DNA from: Mytilus californianus
Taxonomy: Eukaryota; Mollusca; Bivalvia; Mytilida; Mytilidae
Direction of reading: 5' to 3'
Assembly: GCF_021869535.1 (NCBI RefSeq)
Contig: NW_026262701.1
Coordinates: 7,083,501 to 7,147,500 of the forward strand
DNA length: 64,000 bases
Shown: positions 40,858 through 53,147 of the stretch, in pieces
How the letters are laid out: the number at the start of each line of letters is the position of its first letter
Numbering within the stretch: position 1 is the first letter of the stretch
Position numbers and translations under genes: made by a program
Notes under the pieces: generated by a model
Database searches by the model: none
Seen by the model: the letters and a program-made list of their open reading frames with translations, nothing else
What the model was told of the DNA's origin: nothing

Positions 40858-41625
40858 TCTATCCGTAACAACGGATGTTCTTAAACCCTGCTGACTGCCA
40901 TTGGCGATTGCAATTATATATAATTGTAAACATAACTATTGACTTATGCGATAACTTTTCTTTTCTTTCTTGTAAAGATACTTTGTATTCACTTGGCAGT
41001 TGCTATGGCTTCTCTTATATTAATATGACCTATGTTGACCTTAACTCCGCAGTTCCCAATGCGCAATCGCAAGTTGTCCCTCGAAGGGAAAATGTCGAAC
41101 AGAGGAATGTTATCGCGGAAATGGAACGTGTGTTTACAGTTTCTGCGAGAAAAAGAAACAATAAAGAGGTGCAGACAAGTTATTGTAAATTGAAAATAAA
41201 TAACGGCGATGAGATCGGTCATTAGAATCATTTACAAACACCTGTCACGCAGATAAAGTCATTATATGAGAAAAACATTTCTGAACTTTTCGAATACAGA
41301 TCACATGAAAATAAATCGCGACGTGTTCAAATCATTATTGTCCAAAATATCTTTATAAATTTAAGAGCAGTGATCTCACAACTTAGAAGACATTAAAAAT
41401 CAACTACTTACAATTTAATATTATTCTTCCGGTGTACCCTGCATGAAGGCCCCAATTCAATCCACAAACACGTGTATACGTTATCGGCATTGTTTTGTCA
41501 TACATTTGTTATAGAGGAGGCATGCTGTCAAAAATAGTATAATACTTAATATTAATAATCTTTATTTTTTTTTTCAATGCTACATTTTTGTATTGTTTAA
41601 TGTCTATCGTTTTGTCATTAATATG

Positions 41626-41627
41626 CC

Positions 41628-41662
<35 letters not shown>

Positions 41663-41685
41663 TTGTTTGTTTGTTTGTTTGTTTT
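41626..41685 (+). repeat. (GTCT)n(GTTT)n microsatellite
   Basis: About eight gtct units pass directly into about six gttt units, inside the DNA element. Confidence 0.95.
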
Positions 41686-43865
41686 GTATTGGTTTGTTTA
41701 TTTAGTAACAATCCTATTGTTTGGATTTTAAACTAATAAAATTCTTATTCTTTATTCTTACAAATATAAAACAAGTGTATAATATCGCCATTGTTGGAGA
41801 ACCTTGGGTTCGAATAATATGCAGGCATTTGGTATATTTTGTTGCTTACATAATTTGATAAATGGTTTCAAATATGTACGTTTAATCTAAAGAAATTGTC
41901 AAATACGTAAGAAAACAAAAGCACATGTTCATATTTATTTATATCTTGGTAGAGATGTGTCGGCAAAGTTCGGGAAGTAAACCCGATGCATAATTAATGA
42001 GATGAAAAGGCACGCTACACGATATTAATTATCAATTATTAACACTTCTGTACTTTATATAAACATTCCAGCGATCTTATTGTTAATTTAAAGTACATAT
42101 CTTTGATTTTAGCAGCTTTAAAACTCGGTCATAATTTTGTCAAAATCGTAGCTACTATCACTTTAAGTTTTAGTACTTTATAAAATTATTTCATTTTTAT
42201 AAAATAAAAGGATGAAAGGTCTTTTTTATATATATGCAAAGGGATGCTGAATTGCACATAACTATTACAGCTCCTTTTATTTTGTCTGAAGAATCTGTCA
42301 CTAAAACCAATATATCCATCCTAATATTTGATGGTTCGATTCACACAATAAATTTCTGACCTTAAAAATTTGGTAAATCTGTCTAATTATCTATAGGTAT
42401 CAATTAAAATCATGTTTTATCTAAAGAAAAGGAGAAAAAGAAACACAAACAAATAGGAAGAAAAGTGATAATATATCTATAATATAACAATATATAACAA
42501 CACAAAGCAATGTGTTATTGCACATAAATAGTGTTTAAGGTCTGTATGCCAAAGTATGGCAAATATGAGATGATCTAGAATCATAGTAAGATAAAATCTT
42601 AGCAATCTTTGGACACTTTTAAATTACTTGAATTATTAGAAAAATTCTGTTGAAGTATGATCATTATTTTCATTATCACACTTAAATCAGGGAAATTTTA
42701 AGAAAATCATGTAATTTCTTCCTGAAAAGTTTTTTTTTGTACACTTTAAATAGTGTCATTGCTTTGTGTGATTTTTCTAGAGCACTGGCCTAGCTAGTTA
42801 ACAATTTTTACTTTTTATCTATTCTATATTAAGTGATATTTTTGGTTTTGATATTTTGTATTTATTTTCTGATATATTGGTATAATGAATGACCAGCAAT
42901 AAATCACTAAAAGTTTGTTAATAATAATACACATTCTTACACAATTTTTCGAAGTTTCACAAGTAGAACCTTTTACAAGTATATACAGTGTTTTGGTGAT
43001 TTTTTTTCTTCCCCCTCTATTGTACAACTGACTTATTAGATCACAACCCGCAACCCGCAACCCGCAACCAGCAAAATATACACACTCAGCCGACAAGACT
43101 TATAAACTTGTCTGTTGATACAGGTGTTTTCCCAGATGGACTCAAAGAAGCTAAAGTTACACCGCTGCATAAAAAGAATGATCCTCTTTTAAAATCTAAT
43201 TATCGTCCTGTTAGTGTGTTATTCATTTTTTTTCTAAAGTGTATGAACAAGTTTATGAGATACAGTTGTATGACTTTTTTGGTTCAATTTTTAATCCATA
43301 TGTATGTGCTTTCAGAAGGGTCACGGCTGTTAGACTACACTGATCAGATTACTACAAAACTGGCGTAAAGCTCTAGATAAAAACCACTTCAATGCAGTTG
43401 TACTCATGGACCTTTCAAAGGCATTTGATTGTTTACCTCACGATATTTTACTGGAAAAATTACTATCTTATGATGTATCTACACATTCAGTATCCATGCA
43501 CTTGCATTAATATCTTTCTTACAGAAAACAACAAATTCAAGTCATAGGTATTCTGAGAAGTTGGGCTGACATCCAGAAATGTGTATCTGGGGTTCAATTT
43601 TGAGCCCTCTGTTATTTAATGTTTTCATAAACGATATTTTTTAACTTTGTGAAATAAAGATCTTTATATGATGACATTACCTTGTCTTTCAGCAGTCCAG
43701 ATTGCAATCCACTTATATACACGTTGGAATCTGAGTCTCGAGTGCTTATTGACTTGTTCAAGGTAAATAAAATAAAGGACAATCCAGATAAATGTCAGGT
43801 TATTGCCGTCGGAAAGAAAACTTTCCAAAAAATCATAGCATTCAAATCCAAGAAAATATAAAAAA

Positions 43866-44220
43866 GAAGATGTGGTCATGATGATTGCCAATGAGACAAC
43901 TCATCACAAGAGACCAAATGACACAGAAATTAACAACTATAGGTCACCGTACGGCCTTCAACAATGAGCAAAGCCCATACCGCATAGTCAGCTATAAAAG
44001 GCCCCGAAATGACAAATGTAAAACAATTCAAACGAGAAAACCAACGGCCTAATTTATGTACAAAAAATGAACGAAAAACAAATATGTAACAAATCAACAA
44101 ACAACAACCACTGAATTACAGGCTCCTGACTTGGGACAGGCACATACATGCAAAATGTGGCGGGGTTAAACATGTTAGCGGGATCCCAACCCTCCCCCTA
44201 ACCTGGGACAGTGGTGTTAC
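43866..44220 (+). repeat. High-copy repeat type A, copy 3 (longest)
   Basis: Runs from agaagatgtggtcatgatga through aaaggccccgaaatgacaaa and aggctcctgacttgggacag to cctaacctgggacagtggt. It interrupts the LINE between its RT and C-terminal blocks. Confidence 0.8.
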
Positions 44221-44500
44221 GGTACAACATAAGAACGAACACAATGGCACTTGAGAAGTTCTTAACGGTAAAATTCCAGTGTGATTAAGTGACTTAGTTA
44301 ATCTAAAGGACTCAAAATATAATTTTAGGTAGAGTAGCATTCTGGAAATTCCAAAGATAACAACTAGTACTTATACGGTAAGAGATCATTCAGATATGCA
44401 GCCGCTTCACTATGGAATAGCTTGCCAAACCATTTCAGGGCTGATAATAGTTTTTTTTCTAATTTTAAGAATTTGCTTCAGTCCTGGAATGTTTACAAAT

Positions 44501-45133
44501 ATCTAATTTTATCGCGATTTTTACCTATATTCTCTTTCTTAGTCCTTATTCAAAATTTACACTTTTATCATACTTTAAATTTGTTTAAACATATTAAACC
44601 AAGTCTTTCATGTATGAATGGCAAGTTTTGTGTATGTATTGCATGTTGTTATTATTGTTTTTATACGTTGTGCATAATTATGTTTTATCGCATATTTGTT
44701 ACGAAAACATTGGGTTTTGCATATGTAATAACCGCAAAATTGTCCTACTCATATTGCTGCCCGGGGCAAAAAAAGTGGTTATTGGTTATTGTGCCCCGAT
44801 TCCAAATGACGTGACGTCATTGCGTCTTGAACGACAACATTGGCGAATATGACGGTGTTTGTATTGAAAATTATGAGAATTCTGCCACAATGGCCACTAG
44901 TAACAATGCACAACCAACTATAATCGATTTAGCCCCAGTTATACCTAATTATCGCTTTTGTGTATTACCATATTCAAAAATAAGGGGAAATGTTACAATA
45001 AATTTGTATGCAGTAAATGAAAAAAATTATGGAAAATGTGATAAATGTTTTTAGATTTTACCTGTTGTGGTCAATTAAATAGTTGTATAATTGAACGTTT
45101 TTCTCTTTTCTGCAGAACTTAGATATGTGATAA
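44501..45133 (+). other. Unassigned segment with tandem CRE-like site and short ORF
   Basis: gacgtgacgtca near 44808-44819 precedes a short ORF (44827-45054; an inner ATG at 44899 gives MATSNNAQPTIIDLAP). I do not recognise the product and see no splice continuation. It could be a first exon, a gene fragment or repeat sequence. Confidence 0.25.
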
Positions 45134-45274
45134 ATAGATTATAACATGTCTTTTCCATATTGGCCCTGTTATCATCCCTCGACCCATATCGGAACTCTGC
45201 TAAAGCCTCGGGCTGATATGGGAGTCTCGGGATGATACCAGGGCCAATATGGAAAAGGGCATGTTATAATCTAT
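45134..45274. repeat. Long palindromic element B
   Basis: A 141-bp unit with ends atagattataacatg and catgttataatctat. The arms include cttttccatattggccctg, with gatgatatccagggcca-type sequence opposite, and the centre is aagcctcgggctgatatggg. It shares its layout with 26875-27016. Confidence 0.8.
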
Positions 45275-45410
45275 AAATATATATAGTAAATTTTCTTATT
45301 TTAACCAGCTAGGACATATGATATTTTGGGTCGATATTCTGGATACAGTATAGTCCCATCAAATACAAGAAAATAATCCATATATTGAAATTATGAACAA
45401 ACATTCTTTA

Positions 45411-45694
45411 ACCCCGCCGCTTTTTTGCGCCTGTCACAAATCAGGAGCCTCTGGCCTTTGTTAGTCTTGTATCATTTTTAATTTTAGTTTCTTGTGTATA
45501 ATTTAGAGTTTAGTATGACGTCCATTATCACTGAACTAGTATACATATTTGTTTCGGGGCCAGCTGAAGGACGCCTCCGGTGCGGGAGTTTCTCGCTGCA
45601 TTGAAGACCCGTTGGTGGCCTTCGGCAGTTGTCTGCTCTATGGTCAGGTTGTTGTCTCTTTGACACATTCCCTATTTCCATTCTCAATTTTATT
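45411..45694 (-). repeat. High-copy repeat type B, copy 2
   Basis: Reverse orientation of 37743-38068: accccgccgctt, caggagcctctggcctttgt, ggccagctgaaggacg, ggtggccttcggcagttgtc and gacacattccctatttccat in order. Confidence 0.75.
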
Positions 45695-45725
45695 CAAGAA
45701 TAAATAATAGATTATAAATATACAA

Positions 45726-45751
45726 AGACATATAATATGTATTATATGTCT
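45726..45751. repeat. Small perfect palindrome agacatataat-atgt-attatatgtct
   Basis: Eleven-bp perfect arms around a 4-bp centre. It shares the AGAC...GTCT edge with the dyads at 53148-53305. Confidence 0.8.
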
Positions 45752-48700
45752 CTTATAAAACGAAGGTCACATTTTGATTTAAATTTCTTCAGAATTCTTC
45801 TATCATTCGAAAATTGTCTATTTCCACGCATCTTCAGTAATGCGGATGGGGTCAGGACTGAATTTTCTAAAAACAGAATAATCAAGTTGTCGCATTGAGC
45901 TCGAAGGATTCAAAATCCAATCATCCACTTCACAGAAAAGACTTTTGTAGTTAAAATACATTCAATTTAGGATTTTTGATATATAGTAGACATATAATAC
46001 ATGTGTCTTTATAGATACGGAGGATTTTAATCTTTTTGTATCTTCAAGATAGTTTTTGAAAATAGTAGGGAAAACTTCCCACATACAATATGTAATTAGG
46101 AATATGAACATTAGTCATTGAATTATAGAAATCTGTAATTAACAGTTTTCCCAAATGTGATTAAAGGGGATTAAATTCTGACACGCTATGACGTGTTTAC
46201 ACATATAGAATATGATTACGGTACAAGTTTGTATGTTTATACCTCAATATTCTATATAAGAAATGACATTTTCGTGGAGATTTTAATCAGTTCGGAAAGA
46301 AGACGTAAGTGTTTAACATTATTTTGAATTAAGTTTCTACTTGAACAGTTATTATACACTTTATCTTTATATTTCACCACTATATATAGCACTGAGCACG
46401 TGATCTCTTAATTGCACTTGCAATTGAAAGTCAGTGTCTTCCATATAGATGTTTTAAACGATTTGGTAAATCTCGGACAAATAAATATTACAGCGGAGAT
46501 TATCAAAATTGAAATTACATCCCCTTTTGGTTATTTTAAGCGCATAAGACCCCTTTTTGGTGAGATGTGCACGTGTGAAAGGTATTTATGACTATGTACT
46601 GCCAAACTTATATGTCTCTGCTTAAGGTATTCCTTCCTAAGCAATTGTGACATACTGGGAGGGTTTTTTTTTTTTTTAGGACGGAGCGTTAATTTTCAAA
46701 TTTGTGCACAATTAATATATCCAGCATCTCGTCCTACCCCGGAAAATGAAAGGAAGTAATACTTTATAAGTTCCGGACTTTTAACTATGCCAGTTTGTCT
46801 GACTTTTTCGTAAAATTTCAAGTAAATAAAAAATCAAAGTACTGAAGTACTGAACATCGGATGACCACAAGTTCTTGAGGATGGTCAAAAGCACTTGTCT
46901 CAGAAAAAAAACAACATATCTCTTTACCTGAAACTGAGGTTAATGTACAGAGATATATTTTTTTCTAGACAAGTGCGTGCGAGTATGATGAATAAATGAC
47001 AGGAAATTCAACTTCACCGTAATAACTATTATATTGTAGTGATACAAATCAGTATACACTGATTTGTTGTTAAATATTATATTAAAATAACAGTTACATA
47101 TATATATGATTTGCATCCGTTTGTATATCATTCTATTCTACTGTTCTAATAATAGTGCAATGCAAGTGCATGGTGGACACTTTTCTGTAAAAATTCGATT
47201 TTTCTAAGATTGGATACGAGTAGGCATTCATATTTTCCCGCAAAAACAATTACAGAGTTACCGGTCCTGTCGCAAAACGTTCTTTGAGATATTCTTCCGC
47301 ATGCTTTAACACAATTTTTCGGTACGTGTGCATTGATATTATCAATGATTTTTAAGCAGTTAAGCTGCTTTATGCGAGCACCCTAGATTTGTGTTCTACC
47401 CAATAAATGCTGAAATATGTGCCATTGTTATTATCTGGCTGGCTATTATGTTATTTATAACTAATTGAACACTTTTTTCATACTTTTAATTCTGGAATAC
47501 AAAAAATATGACCAGAAAAACCTTAAATGATCGTCGAACCACCCAAAAGTTTTGAAGTTGCACATAGGAAGTAGTGCTCAATAGAAATCCTTATGTAGTT
47601 TATTATCCCCTGTGCTTTTGGCCAAGATGTCAAAGAACAATTGCATGAATTATTTCATCGCCGAAAATCTCTAATTACAAGTCGTTTACAGTTGCCAAAT
47701 GGCACAAAGCGCAGGAATATTGTATAACGGCTGTGACTAATATGACACGGAGTTGAAGTCTCAGTTGGCGGTAATTTTAACTTCGTCGACAATACGTAAA
47801 TCAAGGACGTTTTAAATTTGGTGATTTCTGATAATAATCATTTTGTTCAACCGCTAGCTTTATACCGAAAATCGCCAACATGTTATGTGTAAATCCGAGT
47901 AAATCGTATCTGACTGACAAAAACAACATCGAAAAACAATGGATGCCATAAACCGGAAATGAAGACAATTATAATACCGGATCTAATTCCGGGGGAGGAT
48001 AAGGGAAAATCCGGGTTTGCCGATCAAATACAATAAAAATATAATAATTCCAGGCATGAGACAAAATACATCTATCATGATGAAATATAAACTCTAGAAT
48101 TGAAAACCAAAGATATATTGAAAAGAAAGAAAAAGCAGGAAATATTTTATACAGAAACTCAAAATTACTTTTAGTTCACAAATTTTCATGTCAAAAACCA
48201 ATAAAATGTGACAGTATTTTCCTTATCATTAATAAATATTGATATTACATGTAGATGTTTTTATTGTTTAAACATATTACTACAATTCCATGAGGTAATT
48301 TCTTCTCAATTTTGAAGGGCCTATAAAAATCTGGAAGTTTCTTACTTTATTTTCACAGAGGAACTAGCTAATATAATATATAGTGCAACTAGATATGATA
48401 CACTTAAACAGTTTTGAATTTGAACTGTTTAATATAATGGTATAATTAGTAATAAATAATCAATTGTTGAGACAACACATCCACCCACAGTGATACCCTC
48501 AGCCTCCCTCAGCCTTCCTAATACAAAAAAAAAGATTATTTGAATTCATAAATTAATATACAAGACAATTACATTTATTATTAAACAAGTTAAACGACAG
48601 TGACACTGACAATGAAACAAGGTAACTTAACACCAAAAGCACATTAAAGTATCTTACTGAGTTATGAACTATTTCAAGTAAAAGCAGGACCTGGAATTTA

Positions 48701-48940
48701 GGTTGTGGACCTTTCAGTTTGGAGTGTCAAAGGTCCTGGACTGTCCAGTACCAAATGTTAATTTTAACCCCTGCATTCACAGTAAAGCGATTTTGACGTG
48801 TATTGCAATTCCAAGTAGAATTTACTTTTGGACATTAAACGTTTCGAATGCATATTAAACTAATTCAAATCAGTTAATAATGTGAATCGAATTCGAATTA
48901 TGTGTGAACGCAGCATTGATATATCTAAGAAATGAAGAAT
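45752..48940. other. Intergenic sequence; possible promoter at 46253-46310
   Basis: There are no long ORFs and no clear repeats. The one notable spot is a TATATAAG (46253-46260), an Inr-like tcagtt at about 46287-46292 and a donor-like gac|gtaagtg at 46304. No downstream exon can be linked. Confidence 0.35.
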
Positions 48941-48949
48941 ATTAAAAAA

Positions 48950-49900
48950 AGATGGACAAAATATTTGTATTAATTTTGTTGCAATTTTTGTCTTGCCTTG
49001 ACAGAGTCAAAAAGTGAGACATATATATATATATAGGCATGCTGTTTTTGGCGGAATCAACAATGTATTAGTTTGTGATTTTGTGATAAGGTCTGGTTTC
49101 TGGTAGGTCAATGACATTTTGTAAGTAGTTGTGTTAGCATAGGCACATCTCATTACCATAGAGAATATTTGGCCCCACTCCCTTAGTCATGGTCTATTGA
49201 CTTTGACACTTTGCATAGTTTACATGTATATGTTTGTGATTAGGTCAGTTTAGGGGGAACCACTAGTGGTAGGTTAATGATATTTGGTGTGCAGTTGTAT
49301 AAACTTTTTCATTTCTAATTTCCATTGAGATTATTTGGCCCCGCCCCCTCAATCATGCTCTTTTTACTTGAAAACTTATGTTACTTTGAAATTTCATTTA
49401 TTAGTTTTCGATTAGGTTAGTATTAGGGAAACCAATAGTGGTAGGTCAATGATAATTGGCATGTAGGTGTAGAAGCATTAGTACGTCTCATTTCCATAGA
49501 GGATATTTGGTCCTCACCCCTCAGTCATATGCATGATCTATTGACTTTGAAACTTTTACTTAGTTTACATGAATGAGTTTGTGATTATTATGATTATGTC
49601 AGTTTAAAATTACCAGTAATCTTAAGTCAAAGCTATTTGTTATGCGAACGTATTGGTATTCAAAAGTTTCATTTCAATGGATATTATATAACCCCACCCC
49701 CTCATTATGGTTCATTGACTTAGAAATTGAATTTGTGTTAAGGTTTGTTTAAAGGGAACGACTTATGAAAAGTCAATGGTATTTGGTTTGCAGTTGAACA
49801 AGCATTGGCACCTTTCATTTCCATCATAGAGATTGTTTAGCCTTGTACCTTCAGTCATGGTTCATTGACTTTGAATATCACTTACATGTTAAAGTATTAC
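48950..49900 (+). repeat. Element with ~170-bp tandem units, about five copies
   Basis: Units share gtggtaggtcaatgatatttgg-type and catttccatagaggatattt-type phrases near 49103, 49269, 49441, 49617 and 49768. A tttttgtcttgccttgac motif and an (AT)n tract precede the array. I recall a similar head from pearl-like bivalve elements. Confidence 0.65.
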
Positions 49901-50003
49901 TATTTTAAGTGTAACATTTGCATTATCAAAATAACAAATAGGCAAAACATTACGTTGTGTTAATAGCTTATTATAGATTAGACATGTGTAATTATTATAA
50001 AAA

Positions 50004-50605
50004 TAAGGAGATGTGGTATGATTGCCAATGAGACAACTATCCACCAAAATTCAAATGAAGTGGATGTAAGCAATTACAGGCAACCGTACAGCCTTCAAAA
50101 ATATATGTTGCATCATTGCTAGGCCATTATAACAACATCAGCATTTCTTGTAATACTAGTATACAAGAAAATTACACCATTTCAGATAGTTTCAGGTATG
50201 ATTTGATAATTGTGCATAGTGGCACCAGCTGATCCAACTAAAAGCGCTAATATGGCATATTCAAACTCTAGAACATAGTGGAATTAAACCATACACCACT
50301 GTTGGACACCATAATTGAAATTATTATTCTGAAAAGAATATTCCTCCATGCAGCCTGCAACAATTAGCAAAACCTATAGTAAGATATAAACGACCACGAA
50401 ATGACAAATGTAAAACAATAAAACTAAAGCAGCCTGATTTATGTACAAAACAATTATGAAAAATAAATATGATATACAGCAACAATCAACAATCACCAAA
50501 TTACTGGGTCCTCACTATGGACAGGTACATACAGAATGTGGCGGGTTAAACATGTTAGCTGGCACAAAACTCTCCCCTAACATGGGACAGTGTATGTGCA
50601 TAATC
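50004..50605 (+). repeat. High-copy repeat type A, copy 4 (split)
   Basis: The 5' part is 50004-50108 (aggagatgtggtatgattgc...). The 3' part is about 50345-50605 (cacgaaatgacaaatgtaaa... gtggcgggttaaacatgtta). About 235 bp of unrelated sequence separates them. Confidence 0.65.
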
Positions 50606-50723
50606 TCAGACATTGAATCTTTAAAAAATAAATTGGAAATAACTTTTGAAAGTAGTAGGATTGGATAGCAGAAACATTACGGTACAAACATTATTTGATA
50701 CTTGAGAAATAGCTGAGATATAT

Positions 50724-50894
50724 AGATTCTACCACTGCATCGAGTGTGATACGATATTTATCCACTCGAGACAGTCAATGACAGTTAAATTTTCAAATTT
50801 AAAACGCGAGGCTTGCCGAGCGTTTTAAATATTTAAAATTTAACTGTCGAGAGTGGATAAATATCGTATTACACGAGATTTGGTGGTGGAATCT
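50724..50894. repeat. Long palindromic element C
   Basis: A 171-bp inverted repeat with arms acgatatttatccactc / gagtggataaatatcgt and a centre of aaacgcgaggcttgccgagcg. The ends agattctaccac / gtggtggaatct extend the pairing. Confidence 0.8.
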
Positions 50895-51720
50895 GTTTCT
50901 CTAATGATTTTCAAACAATATTCAGGCAAACTTATTCCGTTTTTTCGAATGATCTGTAAAAAGATGTGTTCTTTCTATGTGACGTCATCAGACATGGTCG
51001 CCTTTTTTCATGCAGTCACAATAGGAAATTCAGAGGAAAGCAAGTAAATTCGACGTCATAATCGGATTTTAACCAATGAAGAACTGAGATCAAACGAACC
51101 ACACGTTAATTAAATTTTTTGTATACAATGGGTGCAGAAAGGGATAAATTGACGAAGAATTAGAGAAAAATATTTTCATCCATTCTTCCGCTATATTCAT
51201 CTTAACTTCTGACAAGTTTACCTTTAATTTTTTTAATTAACTGCCTATAGCGCCTTTGGTGCTTTGATTTACTTATATATATATATCTAACTACAAAACA
51301 TTTTCACATTATTAATTTATGTTGTAAACAAAAATATTTTTATCAGTATTCATTGAAGAGATGTATTTATATCGAATGACAAGGAATGTTATTTTGCACT
51401 CGTTTATGTGCGCATATTTATCATGTTTATAGATCGGTTACAAACCCAAAACTAATTTACATAATGGAAATCTAGGCGATAGCAATACATCGGAGTGACC
51501 TCAAGGTCATCGCGATGTAAAAATCGGACTTGGCTAACATTTTTTAGACGATGCATTAGAGTAATAAAAACTCAAACCATCGGTGTTGTTGTAAATATCT
51601 TTTGTAATTCAGATCTCTACACGCATGAATATAACATCAATAAGAATCGAAATTTGAAAATCATTACACGGGTATTCCAAACACCCTTATGGATATTGTA
51701 GAATTTAATTTGGACAGTCC

Positions 51721-51770
51721 CATAGTTGTCTCATTGGCAATCATACCACATCTCCTTATTTTATACTTTA
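51721..51770 (-). repeat. High-copy repeat type A fragment
   Basis: Reverse complement of the family start: catagttgtctcattggc, then caatcataccacatctcc. Confidence 0.7.
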
Positions 51771-52083
51771 CTTTTATATTTAAACAGTAGGGGGTCTATT
51801 TATTACAACAAATACCTTTAACATGTTTAAAAATAATGTTAATACCGACCCACAAATTGGGGAAATCATTTTGTCTTGACACAATAGTCTTTCAAATTAA
51901 GACATCTATAATTTTTTCCTATATATTTTAAAAGTTTTTAATTGGCTCTCAAGTTCTTGACCCTTGGTGTTATGGGTACACATTCGTAAGTATAATTTCT
52001 TTTGGGGTTTCATGATGGTCATTATGGACACTAGTATTGATAAATTGGTTTTTTTTATTGAGTGTCATCGATTTACATTGCCA

Positions 52084-52235
52084 ACTATATATATATATAT
52101 ACAAGTCTAAATTGAAAACAACGTTCAAACCTATGATTGCGTTGGATAAAAATCGCAATTTTTATACGTGTGCATGCAAAACAAATTTCTTGTTAGAGGG
52201 GTCTAAATACAGCACAAACAACATTTTCCAAAAGA
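52084..52235 (+). repeat. Solo copy of the 40651-40857 arm
   Basis: An (AT)n tract is followed by tctaaattgaaaacaacgtt, gattgcgttggataaaaa, ttatacgtgtgcatgcaaaa and ctaaatacagcacaaaca, nearly identical to one arm of the foldback at 40651-40857. Confidence 0.85.
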
Positions 52236-52341
52236 CCAAAAAAGTGAAAAAGTATATTTAAACAAAACGCATTTGACTAACATATATATATAAGCAACTA
52301 GTGAAAAAAGGGTTGATAGGCTCCGTAAGACTTTAGAAATA

Positions 52342-52662
52342 TGAAGATGTGGTATGATTGCCAATGAGACAACTAACCATCAGAAACAAAATAACGTATA
52401 AGTTAACAACTGTAAGTCTCCGTAAGGCCTTCAACAATAAGCAAAAACCATATCACATATAGCAAGCTACAAAAGCCCGACATAACAAATGTAAAACAAT
52501 TTAAACAAGAAAATTAACGGCCTAATTTAGGTACAAGACCATAAACGAAAACAAATACTATATACAGCAACAAACGACAATCACAAAATAACAGGCTCCT
52601 GACTTGGGACAGGCACATTACAGAATTCGGCGGTGTTAAACATGTTCGCTGGCACTACCATT
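52342..52662 (+). repeat. High-copy repeat type A, copy 5
   Basis: Runs from atgaagatgtggtatgattg to ggctcctgacttgggacagg and gttaaacatgttcgctggca. Confidence 0.8.
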
Positions 52663-53147
52663 ATTGTCTGATTCTGCCTGTGTATAATACCAGACACATA
52701 TAATACTAGATCACAGGCGCGGATCCAGCCATTTTCAAAAGGGGGGTTCAAACACTTGCAAGTCATATAAAAAAGGGGGTCCAACCATATGTCCCCATAC
52801 ACAAGCATTAGTTTTCAAATAAAAAGGGGGTTCCAACCCCCGGAACACCCCCTGGATCCGCCACTAGATCACGACGATCTAGTTAACTAAAAGAAAATAA
52901 TTAAGATTGTGGCTCGTTTCACAAGTTGAAGTTTTACGATCGTACGTTCATTGTGCGATTTTTATGCGACACCCATACGATCTTTGGACACTGGAACAAA
53001 TAAACCGTCTTTAGAGCAGTCCATGGTTGGACTGAAACAGTTAGTGGTAGTTAGATATTTACAGATTATAAACATTACCGGGTTAGCCACATTTACCCTA
53101 TTTGCCCATCACCTTGAGTTGGAAGTAACAGCTGTCAGCGCAATTTT

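Larger units (their letters stand above)
39868..43085. mobile_element. 3.2-kb DNA element with gcgggtt-rich inverted ends, inserted in the LINE
   Basis: Left end tattttgcgggcttcgggtt... and right end ...aacccgcaaccagcaaaata are inverted, with about 28 of 32 positions matching. ctcagccgacaa (12 bp) occurs on both sides, and removing the element restores a continuous LINE reading frame (VPQPT then RLINLS). The outermost few bases do not pair well; a hAT relationship is possible but unproven. The interior encodes no transposase. It contains ~160-bp units (40013-40290) and a foldback (40651-40857). Confidence 0.65.
38820..44500 (+). mobile_element. Degenerate CR1/Jockey-like LINE, split by two insertions
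   Basis: Frameshifted pieces read in order as a non-LTR retrotransposon. The end of the endonuclease domain (PSLVDVILTNKKSSCF then GISECHNLISTTIKG) lies at 38925-39050. The linker to the RT follows at 39465-39880. Reverse transcriptase motifs occur at 43108-43800: LHKKN..., NYRPVSVL, LMDLSKAFDCLPHDILLEKL, SPLLFNVFINDIF, and a YxDD-type box degraded to LYDDITLSF. A C-terminal block lies at 44375-44480 (AAASLWNSLPNHFRADNS). It is interrupted at about 39868-43085 by a DNA element and at 43866-44220 by a type A repeat. It is a dead copy and no intact protein is encoded. Confidence 0.8.

Noticed and set aside
40540-40884. 114-codon ORF with Tyr/Ile repeats
   Set aside because: It spans an (AT)n tract and a perfect foldback, so its open frame comes from the inverted repeat and dinucleotide repeat.
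40875-41225. 116-codon ORF inside the 3.2-kb DNA element
   Set aside because: It has no transposase motifs (no DDE or zinc-finger pattern) and no recognisable family. It was considered as a transposase remnant but cannot be supported.
44422-44814. 130-codon ORF starting MPNHFRADNSFF
   Set aside because: Its first 25 or so residues are the decayed C-terminal block of the LINE. The rest is AT-rich chance reading frame.
52581-52808. 75-codon minus-strand ORF
   Set aside because: It lies across a type A repeat end and a ggggggttc-rich repeat, with no conserved domain.
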